From an uncultured Gemmatimonadota bacterium (GTDB lineage: Bacteria > Gemmatimonadota > Gemmatimonadetes > Gemmatimonadales > GWC2-71-9): 5,415 nt of DNA. Under the pieces are notes generated by a model. It searched no databases. It had not been told where the DNA came from and was given only the letters and a program-made list of their open reading frames with translations. This document shows, in pieces, positions 1 through 5,415 of this stretch. The translations under genes were made by a program, and so were the position numbers. Within the stretch, counting starts at the first letter, position 1. Every line of letters begins with the position of its first letter. The DNA is taken from assembly GCA_946479825.1 (NCBI GenBank), contig CAMLHU010000160.1, forward strand, positions 1-5,415, given 5' to 3'.

Positions 1-1
1 C

Positions 2-199
2 GCGCCCGAGGTGATCGCGCGGATCTTCGAGCCCTTCTTCACCACCAAGGGGGTGGGGAAGGGGACGGGGCTCGGGCTCTCGATCTCGCACGGCATCATC
101 CGCGCCCACGGCGGCGACATCCGCGCGCAGAACCGCCCCGAGGGCGGCGCGCGTTTCTGGTTCGAGCTTCCCCGCGGCCCTGCCGCACCAACGAGGTAG
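2..199 (+). CDS. Sensor histidine kinase, C-terminal fragment (HATPase_c end)
   Basis: This is the last 65 codons of a sensor histidine kinase whose start lies outside the window. The frame is open from base 2 to the TAG at 197-199. The visible part is the end of the ATP-binding catalytic domain: an F box (FEPFFTTK), then a G2 box with GTGLGLS, then the usual HGG-containing strand and a final aromatic strand (ARFWFELP). The H box carrying the phospho-accepting histidine and the N and G1 boxes are upstream and cannot be checked. The spacing of the F and G2 boxes and the wording resemble NtrB-like or hybrid PAS kinases that pair with NtrC-type regulators. The stop codon is only 4 bases before the next gene's ATG, so the next gene's product is the likely cognate phosphorylation partner. 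The sensed signal is unknown because the input domain is missing. The family call is secure; the subtype is inference. Confidence 0.93.
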   Translation, partial: APEVIARIFEPFFTTKGVGKGTGLGLSISHGIIRAHGGDIRAQNRPEGGARFWFELPRGPAAPTR

Positions 200-203
200 G
201 TCC

Positions 204-1553
204 ATGGCCGATACCGTCCTGCTCATCGACGACGATCCTGAGATCCTCCGGGCCCTCGGGAACTATTTCGAACACGTGGGCTACGAGGTCGGGCGCGAGC
301 TCACCGGCGAGGCCGGGATCGAGACCTTCGACCGGCTCCACCCCGACGTCGTCATCCTCGACCTGCAGCTGCCGGGGATGGACGGCCTCGAGGTCCTCGA
401 GCGCCTCCGCGAGAAGAACGCGGCGGTCATCCTCCTCACCGGCAACTCCGACGTTCCCACCGCCGTCAAGGCGATGCAGCTGGGCGCCGAGAACTTCCTC
501 ACCAAGCCGGTGGACATGCCGCACCTCGTCGCCGTGACCGCCAAGGTCGCCGACAAGGTCCGCCTCCGCCGCGTCAACGAGCTGCTCCTCGCCAGCGTGG
601 TGCAGGGCGAGGGGCTCGAGTCGCTGGGGCAGTCGCAGGGGATGCAGGAATTCGCCCGCCAGGTGGGGCTGCTGGCCCAGAGCGACCGGACCACGGTGCT
701 GCTGGTGGGCGAGAGCGGGACCGGCAAGGGGTGGGTGGCCCGCATGATCCACAACCTGAGCCCGCGGGCCAAGGCGCCGTTCGTGGAGGTGAACTGCGCC
801 GGCCTCTCCGCCACCTTCCTCGACTCCGAGCTCTTCGGGCACGAGAAGGGCGCCTTCACCGACGCCAAGGACCGGAAGCAGGGGCTGTTCGAGATCGCCG
901 ACCGCGGCACGATCTTCCTCGACGAGATCGGCGACCTCGCCGTCGAGCTCCAGCCCAAGCTCCTCAAGGTCCTCGAGACCAAGACCTTCCGCCGGCTGGG
1001 CGGCACCCGCGAGCTCACCGTGGACGTCCGGCTCATCGCCGCCACCAACCGCGACCTCCCCGCCGACGTGGCGGCCGGCCGGTTCCGCGAGGACCTGTTC
1101 TACCGCCTCAATGTGATGCCGCTCGAGCTCCCGCCGCTCCGTGAACGCTCGCGGGAGGACCGGCTGGCGCTCATCACCCGCCTGTTCCAGGACCTCCGGA
1201 GCCACGTGCCGGGCGCGCCGAGCCTGATCGCGCCGGACGCGCTCGAACGCCTGCTGGCCCATCCCTGGCCCGGCAACGTGCGCGAGATGCGCAACGTGCT
1301 CGAGCGGGCGCTGATCCTCGGGCGCGGCCAGGTGGCGGTGGCGGTGGAGCACCTCCCGGCCGACTTCAAGGCGCGCGGCGGCGCCGCGGGCGAACGGCGC
1401 CACGCGCCGCTCAGCCTCGACGACCTCGAACGCCAGCACATCGAGCGCACCCTGCGCCACCACGCCGGGAACCGGACGCGCGCCGCCGAGGAGCTCGGCA
1501 TCTCGCGCGCCACGCTCATCAACAAGATCAAGCGCTACGCGATCACCATCTGA
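204..1553 (+). CDS. NtrC-family sigma54-dependent response regulator (REC-AAA+-Fis HTH)
   Basis: This 449-residue transcriptional activator would be phosphorylated by the upstream kinase and would use ATP to open sigma54 promoters. The receiver covers residues 4-118, with acidic pocket D9/D10, phospho-acceptor D53, T79 and K101-P102. The AAA+ domain covers about 139-367: Walker A GESGTGKG (169-176), the sigma54-contact loop GAFTDA (216-221), Walker B IFLDE (237-241), sensor I around AATNRD (279-284), an arginine-finger region GRFREDLFYRL (292-302) and sensor II PGNVRE (356-361). The Fis-type DNA-binding helix-turn-helix is about 421-445 (AGNRTRAAEELGISRATL). Length and order match the family. 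The ATG at 204 is preceded by a GAGGTAGG-like ribosome site overlapping the kinase's end. Two residues differ from the commonest form: Gly replaces Glu after the Walker A lysine, and Asp replaces Gly in GAFTGA. Targets are unknown. Confidence 0.97.
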   Translation: MADTVLLIDDDPEILRALGNYFEHVGYEVGRELTGEAGIETFDRLHPDVVILDLQLPGMDGLEVLERLREKNAAVILLTGNSDVPTAVKAMQLGAENFLTKPVDMPHLVAVTAKVADKVRLRRVNELLLASVVQGEGLESLGQSQGMQEFARQVGLLAQSDRTTVLLVGESGTGKGWVARMIHNLSPRAKAPFVEVNCAGLSATFLDSELFGHEKGAFTDAKDRKQGLFEIADRGTIFLDEIGDLAVELQPKLLKVLETKTFRRLGGTRELTVDVRLIAATNRDLPADVAAGRFREDLFYRLNVMPLELPPLRERSREDRLALITRLFQDLRSHVPGAPSLIAPDALERLLAHPWPGNVREMRNVLERALILGRGQVAVAVEHLPADFKARGGAAGERRHAPLSLDDLERQHIERTLRHHAGNRTRAAEELGISRATLINKIKRYAITI

Positions 1554-1565
1554 CGGGAGGGCGCG

Positions 1566-1751
1566 ATGACCGAGATCAAGGAACACGACGCGATGCGCTG
1601 CCGGGCGTGCGGCAACGAGGAGCGCGCCTCGGAGGGCTACCCCTGCGTGGACTGCGGGACCTTCATCTGCCTGATGTGTCAGTTCAAGGGCGTGACGCGC
1701 TGCGCGGAATGCGAGCGGAAGGCCAGGGCGGCGGGGACCTCGGGGGCGTAG
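1566..1751 (+). CDS. Small eight-cysteine zinc-finger protein (B-box-like)
   Basis: This is a 61-residue protein with four CxxC pairs: C12/C15, C27/C30, C35/C38 and C46/C49. The pattern C-x2-C, x11, C-x2-C, x4, C-x2-C, x7, C-x2-C would suit two zinc sites, probably interleaved. The core CVDCGTFICLMC followed by RCAEC resembles bacterial B-box-type fingers, which are often N-terminal to membrane domains; here nothing follows the finger except a short basic, Ala/Gly-rich tail. There is no signal peptide or membrane segment. The ATG at 1566 has a strong GGGAGG (1555-1560) at good spacing. An internal ATG at codon 10 would still keep all cysteines but lacks such a site. It starts 12 bases after the response regulator's stop, so it probably shares that operon. 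The role is unknown; protein-protein contact with the two-component pair is a guess. Conserved cysteines and the ribosome site support a real gene. Confidence 0.8.
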   Translation: MTEIKEHDAMRCRACGNEERASEGYPCVDCGTFICLMCQFKGVTRCAECERKARAAGTSGA

Positions 1752-1753
1752 CG

Positions 1754-1771
1754 CCGGGGCGGCCGCCCCGG
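1754..1771. terminator. GC-rich palindrome between convergent genes, possible bidirectional terminator
   Basis: This is a perfect 18-base palindrome (CCGGGGCGG followed by its reverse complement). It lies in the 21-base gap between the stop of the eight-cysteine gene and the stop of the convergent response regulator. Allowing a four-base loop, it gives a seven-pair all-GC stem on either transcript. No U-run follows on either strand, so it is not a classical intrinsic terminator. Its position between two stop codons supports a termination or transcript-end-protecting role, but in DNA this GC-rich short palindromes also arise by chance. Confidence 0.4.
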
Positions 1772-1772
1772 G

Positions 1773-2834
1773 TCACCCCTCGGCCGGGCCCTTCCCCTCC
1801 ACCACCTCTTCCAGCACCTCGAACACCATCGGGTCGATCGCGACCCCGACCGACGCCCGGAGGCTCTGCACCGCCTCGGGTGCGGCGAGCCCCGGCCGCT
1901 TGGGGCCGCGCTGGCTCGCGGTCGCGAACATCCGCGCGGTGGCCAGCACCCGCCCTCCCAGCACCACCTCGTCGGCCGCGTCGGCGCCGTCGGTCGCCCC
2001 CCGGCGGAACAGCGCCCGCACCAGCGCGGGGACCCGGCCCAGCGTCGTGAGCGGCGCCAGCAGCCGCTCCAGCGCCTCCACCTGCGCCCCCTCGTCGGCC
2101 GGGTCGTCGGTCATCCGGACCGCTTCCATCAGCGTCGGCTCCGTGAGCGCGATCCGCCCGAGCGGATGCAGGAACCCCGCGTGCCGGACCTCGCGCACCA
2201 TCTCCGGCGAGAGCCCCATCTTCGCCGCCATCGCCCCCGCCAGCGTCCCCACCCGGTGCGCGAACCCCGCGGTCGCCGGGTCGCGCGCCTCGACCACGTC
2301 CACCAGCGTCACGAACGCCCGGACGGTCAGCTCCTCGGCCCGGGCCGTCGCCTCCGCGAGCTCCTTCGTCTTGAGCATCACCTCGCGCCCCAGCCAGCGC
2401 TCGAGCTCACGGCGCTCGACCTCGAGCGTCCGCCGGCGCGCCGCGGCCTTGATGGCGATGGACAGCTCCTCGAGGTCCACCGGCTTGATGAGGTAGTCGG
2501 CGGCGCCGAGCCGCAGCGACTCGATGGCCACCCGCGGCTCGTTGACGGCCGTGAGCATCAGCACCGCCAGGTCGGGATCCATCTCGAGCGCCTTGGCGGC
2601 GAGCTCGATGCCGTTCATGCCCGGCATCCGCACGTCGGTGAGCATCACCTGGTGCTCGCGTTCGCGGAGGCGGAGGAGCGCCTCGAACCCGTCGGCGGCG
2701 ACCGAGACGTCGTAGCCGTCGTTGGTGAGGTAGCGACGCAGGGCCGCCCGGATGCTCTCTTCGTCGTCCACCACCAGGACGGTGATGGGGCCGGGGTCGG
2801 CGGGCTGGGGAGCGTGCTCGGTGTAGGCGGTCAC
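1773..2834 (-). CDS. Response regulator with degenerate (probably inactive) HD-GYP-like domain
   Basis: This 353-residue protein has an intact receiver at about 17-130: D23/D24, phospho-acceptor D67 in LTDVRMPGMNG, T95 and K117-P118. A charged helical linker follows (about 130-172). Residues about 172-345 follow the HD-GYP phosphodiesterase layout: VEARDPATAG matches the usual EARDPYTAGH start, GFLHPLGRIAL matches the usual LLHDIGKI, RVLATARMF matches RILAVADAF, and IDPMVFEVL matches the FDP ending. The key residues are gone: the first His is F191, the HD Asp is P224, no HHE or GYP motif is present, and the Asp of the AD motif is Arg. Cyclic-di-GMP hydrolysis is therefore unlikely; it may be a phosphorylation-controlled binding or scaffold protein. 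The start is GTG, with only a weak AGG upstream. No other start precedes the receiver, and the upstream frame has no ATG. No partner kinase is adjacent on this strand. Confidence 0.92.
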   Translation of the reverse strand: MTAYTEHAPQPADPGPITVLVVDDEESIRAALRRYLTNDGYDVSVAADGFEALLRLREREHQVMLTDVRMPGMNGIELAAKALEMDPDLAVLMLTAVNEPRVAIESLRLGAADYLIKPVDLEELSIAIKAAARRRTLEVERRELERWLGREVMLKTKELAEATARAEELTVRAFVTLVDVVEARDPATAGFAHRVGTLAGAMAAKMGLSPEMVREVRHAGFLHPLGRIALTEPTLMEAVRMTDDPADEGAQVEALERLLAPLTTLGRVPALVRALFRRGATDGADAADEVVLGGRVLATARMFATASQRGPKRPGLAAPEAVQSLRASVGVAIDPMVFEVLEEVVEGKGPAEG

Positions 2835-2863
2835 GTGGGGCGACCTGGCGATGAGGGGGCTTC

Positions 2864-2924
2864 GCTAACCTAGTGCGCTCCGGGGGGCCGTACAATGGCC
2901 CCGGGCCGGGTTAGGTTTGGGGCC
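2864..2924. promoter_or_regulatory. Divergent promoter region with -10-like box and nested inverted repeats
   Basis: The roughly 90 bases between the divergent starts hold several signals. TACAAT at 2891-2896 is one base from the TATAAT consensus and would place a + strand start point near 2903, about 23 bases before the peptidase ATG; no good -35 box is seen. GGGGCC (2884-2889) and GGCCCC (2897-2902) flank that box as an inverted repeat, and CTAACC (2864-2869) with GGTTAG (2909-2914) forms an outer pair. On the - strand a weak TTGTAC/TAGGTT pair with 17-base spacing overlaps the same site. This could be an operator-bearing shared promoter. The evidence is pattern only. Confidence 0.35.
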
Positions 2925-2925
2925 T

Positions 2926-3723
2926 ATGCCAAGCGTCGTCGTCACCGCCGCCCTCGCGCCGGTGGTCAGGGAACCGACCCTCCGGAGCGAGCAGGTCACC
3001 CAGCTGCTCCTCGGCCGGACGGCCGAGATCCTCGAGGATCGCGCGCCGTGGCACCGCGTCCGGATCCTGGCCGACGCGTACGAGGGCTGGGTCCACGACG
3101 GCTATGTCCGGCGCCTCGACGACGCCGGCGCCACGGCGTGGGCGCACGCCGCCGACGGCTGGAGCGAAGGGGCCTCGGTCGAGGAAGGCGAGCGCATCGT
3201 CCGGGTCCCGGTCGGCGCCCGGGTCCGGCTGGCCCGCCACGGGGTCGAGCTCCCCGACGGCAAGATCGGGCGGGTGCTGAGCGGGCGGATCGCCCCGGCG
3301 GCCACCGTCGGCGTCGAGGCCCGGGCCATCCCGGCGGACAAGTGGCTCGTCCGGTTCTTCGCCGGCGCGCCGTACGAATGGGGCGGCCTCTCGCCCTGGG
3401 GCGTGGACTGCAGCGGCCTGATGCAGGTGGGCTTCGCCGCGCGGGGGATCGCGCTCCCCCGCGATTCGTTCCTCCAGGCCGAGGTCGGCCAGGAAGTTCC
3501 GCGCGAGGCGGCGCAGCGCGGCGACCTGCTCTTCTTCTCGGAGAACGGCCGGACGGTGACCCACGTGGCGCTCCTCGGCGCCGACGACCGGCTGGTGCAC
3601 TCGTCGCTCTCGTGCGGCGGGTTCGTCGTCGAACCGTGGGGACCGGGGACCCGGGCGGCGCCGCTCCGGGACCTGCTCGTCGGCGTCCGGCGCCTCCCGG
3701 CGGTCGAGGGGCCCGCGCTGTGA
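2926..3723 (+). CDS. SH3b-NlpC/P60 cysteine peptidase (cytosolic peptidoglycan-peptide endopeptidase type)
   Basis: This 265-residue C40-family peptidase probably cleaves gamma-D-Glu to diaminopimelate bonds in peptidoglycan peptides. Residues about 3-64 form a bacterial SH3 domain (YEGWVHDGYV end), about 82-128 look like a second SH3-like unit, and about 136-257 form the NlpC/P60 domain. Catalytic residues are visible: C162 in DCSG, H213 in THVAL and H225 in LVHSS. The 51- and 12-residue spacings are close to those of YkfC-type enzymes. The conserved PYxWGG (149-154) and RGDLLFF (198-204) are also present. No signal peptide or membrane segment is seen. With the double SH3 layout this suggests cytosolic murein recycling rather than wall cleavage. 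ATG at 2926 was chosen because homology begins right after it; TTG at 2917 would add three residues. The gene ends in GTGA, shared with the next gene. Confidence 0.93.
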   Translation: MPSVVVTAALAPVVREPTLRSEQVTQLLLGRTAEILEDRAPWHRVRILADAYEGWVHDGYVRRLDDAGATAWAHAADGWSEGASVEEGERIVRVPVGARVRLARHGVELPDGKIGRVLSGRIAPAATVGVEARAIPADKWLVRFFAGAPYEWGGLSPWGVDCSGLMQVGFAARGIALPRDSFLQAEVGQEVPREAAQRGDLLFFSENGRTVTHVALLGADDRLVHSSLSCGGFVVEPWGPGTRAAPLRDLLVGVRRLPAVEGPAL

Positions 3724-4436
3724 AGCAGGTGCTGGTGCTGTTCGACATCGACGGCACGCTCCTCCTCACGGCGGGCGCCGGTCGCCGGGCCATCCTCCGG
3801 GCCGTCGCCGACGAGGTGGATCCGGCGGCGGCTGGCGCGCGCGTGCGGTTCGACGGCAAGACCGACCCGCAGATCGTGATGGAGCTGCTGGAGGCGGGGG
3901 GACACCCCGAACCCCGCGAGCCTCGGCGCGTCGCGGCCCTCTGCGCCCGGTACCTGGCCTTCCTTGAGGAGGAGCTCGCCGCCACCCCCGGCGCCACCAC
4001 GGTGCTGCCCGGCGTCCCGGCGTTGCTCGACCGGCTCGACGCCGAGCGCGGCATCCTCGTCGGGCTCCTCACCGGCAACATCGTGCACGGCGCGGCGCTC
4101 AAGCTCCGGAGCGGCGGGCTCGACCCCGCCCGGTTCCGCCTCGGGGCGTACGGTTCCGATTCCCACCACCGTCCGGACCTGCCGCCGATCGCGGCGGAAC
4201 GCGCGCGGCCCTGGTTCGGCCGCGTCCCCCGCGGCGACGACGTCGTCATCATCGGCGACACGCCGGCCGACGTGACCTGCGGAGTCGGCATCGGCGCGCG
4301 CGCGATCGCCGTCGCGACCGGCAGCTATGGCACCGACGCGCTCGACGCGGCCGGCGCCGCCGCCACCTTCCCCGACCTGGCCGAGACCGACCGCGTCGTC
4401 GAGACCATCCTGTGGCGGACCTCGAACTCGAACTGA
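3720..4436 (+). CDS. HAD-superfamily hydrolase (phosphoglycolate phosphatase-like)
   Basis: This 238-residue HAD phosphatase is likely to hydrolyse a small phosphorylated metabolite through an aspartyl-phosphate intermediate. Motif I is FDIDGT at residues 8-13, with nucleophile D9 and acid/base D11. Motif II is T118 in LLTGN, K128 is a plausible motif III lysine, and motif IV is IIGDTPADV, with D180 and D184 as magnesium ligands. A helical C1-type cap lies at about 16-95, followed by the PGVPALLDRL helix typical of phosphoglycolate phosphatase-like members. All core residues are present, so it should be active; the substrate cannot be read from sequence. It starts at GTG 3720, overlapping the peptidase stop by 4 bases, which suggests translational coupling. 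The same frame stays open upstream through the peptidase gene, but only the part from motif I onward looks like protein. Its 3' end overlaps the next gene by 25 bases. Confidence 0.93.
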   Translation: MKQVLVLFDIDGTLLLTAGAGRRAILRAVADEVDPAAAGARVRFDGKTDPQIVMELLEAGGHPEPREPRRVAALCARYLAFLEEELAATPGATTVLPGVPALLDRLDAERGILVGLLTGNIVHGAALKLRSGGLDPARFRLGAYGSDSHHRPDLPPIAAERARPWFGRVPRGDDVVIIGDTPADVTCGVGIGARAIAVATGSYGTDALDAAGAAATFPDLAETDRVVETILWRTSNSN

Positions 4437-5011
4437 AGGCCGTGGTGCCCGACCCGGCCGCGCTCCGCCGCGCGCTCGTGGCCGCCGGCGCCGCCCTGAC
4501 CTGGGCCGGACTCCTCGAGGACCGGCGCTTCGACCGGAACGGCGAACTCGCCGCCCGCGGCGAGGCGCTGCGCACCCGCACGTATCGCGACCACACGGCC
4601 GACCGCACCGAGCTCACCTGGAAGGGACCGACCACCCGCACCGCCGAGGGATATAAGGCCCGCCGTGAGCTCGAGCTCGAGCTGACGCACGGCGCCGCCC
4701 CGGCCGCGTTCCTCGAGGCGCTGGGTTTCCGCGTCGTGCACGCGATCGACCGCCGCATCGAACAGTTCGACCTGGACGGGGCGATGGTCCGCGTCGAGTG
4801 GTATCCCCGGATGGACGTCCTGGTGGAGGTCGAAGGCGCGCCCGAGGCGATCGAACGCGCCGTCCGCGGCACCGGCATCCCCCGCTCGGCGTTCTCGGCC
4901 GACGCGCTCGCGGATTTCGTGGCCCGATACCGCCAGGCCCACGGGCGTCCCGCCGCGGTGGCGCTTGCGGAGCTGGCGCCGGGAGAACGTCCCGGTTGGG
5001 AGCCGGCGTGA
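4412..5011 (+). CDS. CYTH-domain protein (class IV adenylate cyclase / triphosphate tunnel family)
   Basis: This 199-residue protein is built as one CYTH domain, a beta-barrel tunnel that binds triphosphate and divalent metal. The signature ExExK is at the very N-terminus (E5, E7, K9). Other tunnel residues are in order: R54 and R56 (ALRTRTY), K71 (LTWKGP), the basic-acidic strand RRELELE (84-90), the lGF turn (104-106), R114/R115, R127 with E129, and E139/E141 (VEVEG). Members include CyaB-type adenylate cyclases, thiamine triphosphatases and inorganic triphosphatases. The length and the single domain fit CyaB or archaeal-type members, but the reaction cannot be assigned from sequence. GTG at 4412 is the only start that retains ExExK; the upstream frame has no other start codon. 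It overlaps the HAD gene by 25 bases and the next gene by 4, so expression is probably coupled. Confidence 0.9.
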   Translation: MADLELELKAVVPDPAALRRALVAAGAALTWAGLLEDRRFDRNGELAARGEALRTRTYRDHTADRTELTWKGPTTRTAEGYKARRELELELTHGAAPAAFLEALGFRVVHAIDRRIEQFDLDGAMVRVEWYPRMDVLVEVEGAPEAIERAVRGTGIPRSAFSADALADFVARYRQAHGRPAAVALAELAPGERPGWEPA

Positions 5012-5415
5012 CGAGCCCCGCGACGCCGATCCTGCGCGTTCCCGAGCTCGGGCCGGCCCTGGGGCGGCTGGTGCTGCCGCCCGGCGCGACCGCGGGGACG
5101 TCGCCGGCGCCACTGGCCACGTTCGATCCGGTGCGCATCGCGCTCGTGACGTCGCTGTTCGACCGGGCCGGCAAGGCGCGCCAGGCCCTCGCCGAGGGCG
5201 ACGCGGGCGGCGCCGTACAGGCGCTCGGCCCGTCGGCCTGGCGCGGACTGTGGGAAGGCGCCGCGCGCGACGCCACCGCCATCGTTCGCGCGCGGATCGA
5301 CGCCTCGCTCGACGCGGCGGCGGCGCGCTCGGGTTACCCCCTCCGCCGGCTGGCGCGACTCCACGTCTCCGACGACGAGGCGGCCGGGATGGCACTGCGG
5401 CTCGCCGCGGCCGGG
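5008..5415 (+). CDS. Unrecognised protein, N-terminal part (runs off window)
   Basis: An open frame starts at GTG 5008, overlaps the CYTH stop in a GTGA, and continues for 136 codons to the window edge without a stop. Codon third positions are G/C-rich, as in the neighbouring genes. The overlap type is the same as between the peptidase and HAD genes, which supports a real fourth operon member. The protein begins with a Pro/Gly-rich stretch (about 4-36) and then a predicted helical, Ala/Arg-rich region: FDPVRIALVTSLFDRAGKAR (39-58), a WRGLW segment (78-82) and a further amphipathic stretch. There is no signal peptide, membrane segment or cysteine in the visible part. I do not recognise a domain and assign no function; the C-terminal part, which may carry the domain, is missing. 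Confidence 0.7.
   Translation, partial: MTSPATPILRVPELGPALGRLVLPPGATAGTSPAPLATFDPVRIALVTSLFDRAGKARQALAEGDAGGAVQALGPSAWRGLWEGAARDATAIVRARIDASLDAAAARSGYPLRRLARLHVSDDEAAGMALRLAAAG

Noticed and set aside
96..1586. Long open frame (496 codons) on the - strand opposite the NtrC-type regulator
   Set aside because: It is the antisense shadow of a clearly recognised gene. High third-position GC makes such frames common, and its His/Glu/Leu/Val-rich translation matches no family.
2166..2873. Open + strand frame (235 codons) opposite the response regulator
   Set aside because: The - strand encodes a clear receiver domain; the opposite translation is His/Arg/Leu/Glu-rich without a motif.
2895..3719. 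Upstream extension of the HAD frame, open back to an ATG at 2895
   Set aside because: This part translates to Arg/Pro/Gly-rich nonsense and lies over the SH3b-NlpC/P60 gene. HAD homology begins at motif I just after GTG 3720.
2996..4291. Long - strand open frames opposite the peptidase and HAD genes
   Set aside because: The translations are low-complexity Arg/Pro/Ser-rich sequence, typical of antisense frames in GC-rich DNA, and the + strand genes carry full catalytic motifs.
4326..4345. TGGCAC, which resembles the first half of a sigma54 promoter (also seen near 3047 and 5390)
   Set aside because: None has a GC element at the required spacing, and all lie inside coding sequence, so no sigma54 promoter is supported in this window.
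4650..4658. ATATAAG, an AT-rich box resembling a -10 element
   Set aside because: It lies inside the CYTH gene and encodes the Gly-Tyr-Lys before the conserved basic-acidic strand; there is no partner -35 or downstream gene needing it.
4249..5395. Two - strand open frames over the CYTH gene and the unknown gene
   Set aside because: They are Arg-rich shadows. The + strand has an intact CYTH signature and a coupled open frame to the window end.

Overview
The window is very GC-rich, with third codon positions almost all G or C and several GTG starts. It contains no rRNA, tRNA, CRISPR array or insertion sequence. The composition, the NtrC-type two-component pair and the SH3b-NlpC/P60, HAD and CYTH gene set suggest a chromosome of a soil-type Gram-negative bacterium. 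Gemmatimonadota is my best guess, with Acidobacteriota or a related phylum possible. This rests on recalled similarity and no search was run.

Left block (1-1751, + strand): the C-terminal end of a sensor histidine kinase, then after 4 bases a full NtrC-family sigma54-activating response regulator (REC, AAA+, Fis-type HTH), then after 12 bases a 61-residue protein with eight cysteines in four CxxC pairs. The three probably form one operon: kinase, transcriptional activator and a small zinc-binding protein of unknown role. No sigma54 promoter is visible in the window, so the activator's targets probably lie elsewhere.

Middle (1773-2834, - strand): a response regulator that converges on the left block. 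It has an intact receiver, a helical linker and a C-terminal region that aligns with HD-GYP cyclic-di-GMP phosphodiesterases but has lost the metal-binding and catalytic residues. An 18-base perfect palindrome lies between the two convergent stop codons and may act as a two-way terminator.

Right block (about 2835-5415, + strand): a short divergent intergenic region with a TACAAT -10-like box and nested inverted repeats. It is followed by a tightly packed operon of four genes: a probably cytosolic SH3b-NlpC/P60 cysteine peptidase (peptidoglycan-peptide recycling type), a HAD phosphatase, a CYTH/triphosphate-tunnel (class IV adenylate cyclase-like) protein, and an unrecognised gene that runs off the window. 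Each junction overlaps (4, 25 and 4 bases) and each downstream gene starts with GTG, which suggests translational coupling.

Most of the window is ordinary housekeeping and signalling. The most distinctive features are the degenerate HD-GYP regulator and the stand-alone eight-cysteine protein in the two-component operon. I do not see a clear undescribed defence or mobile system.
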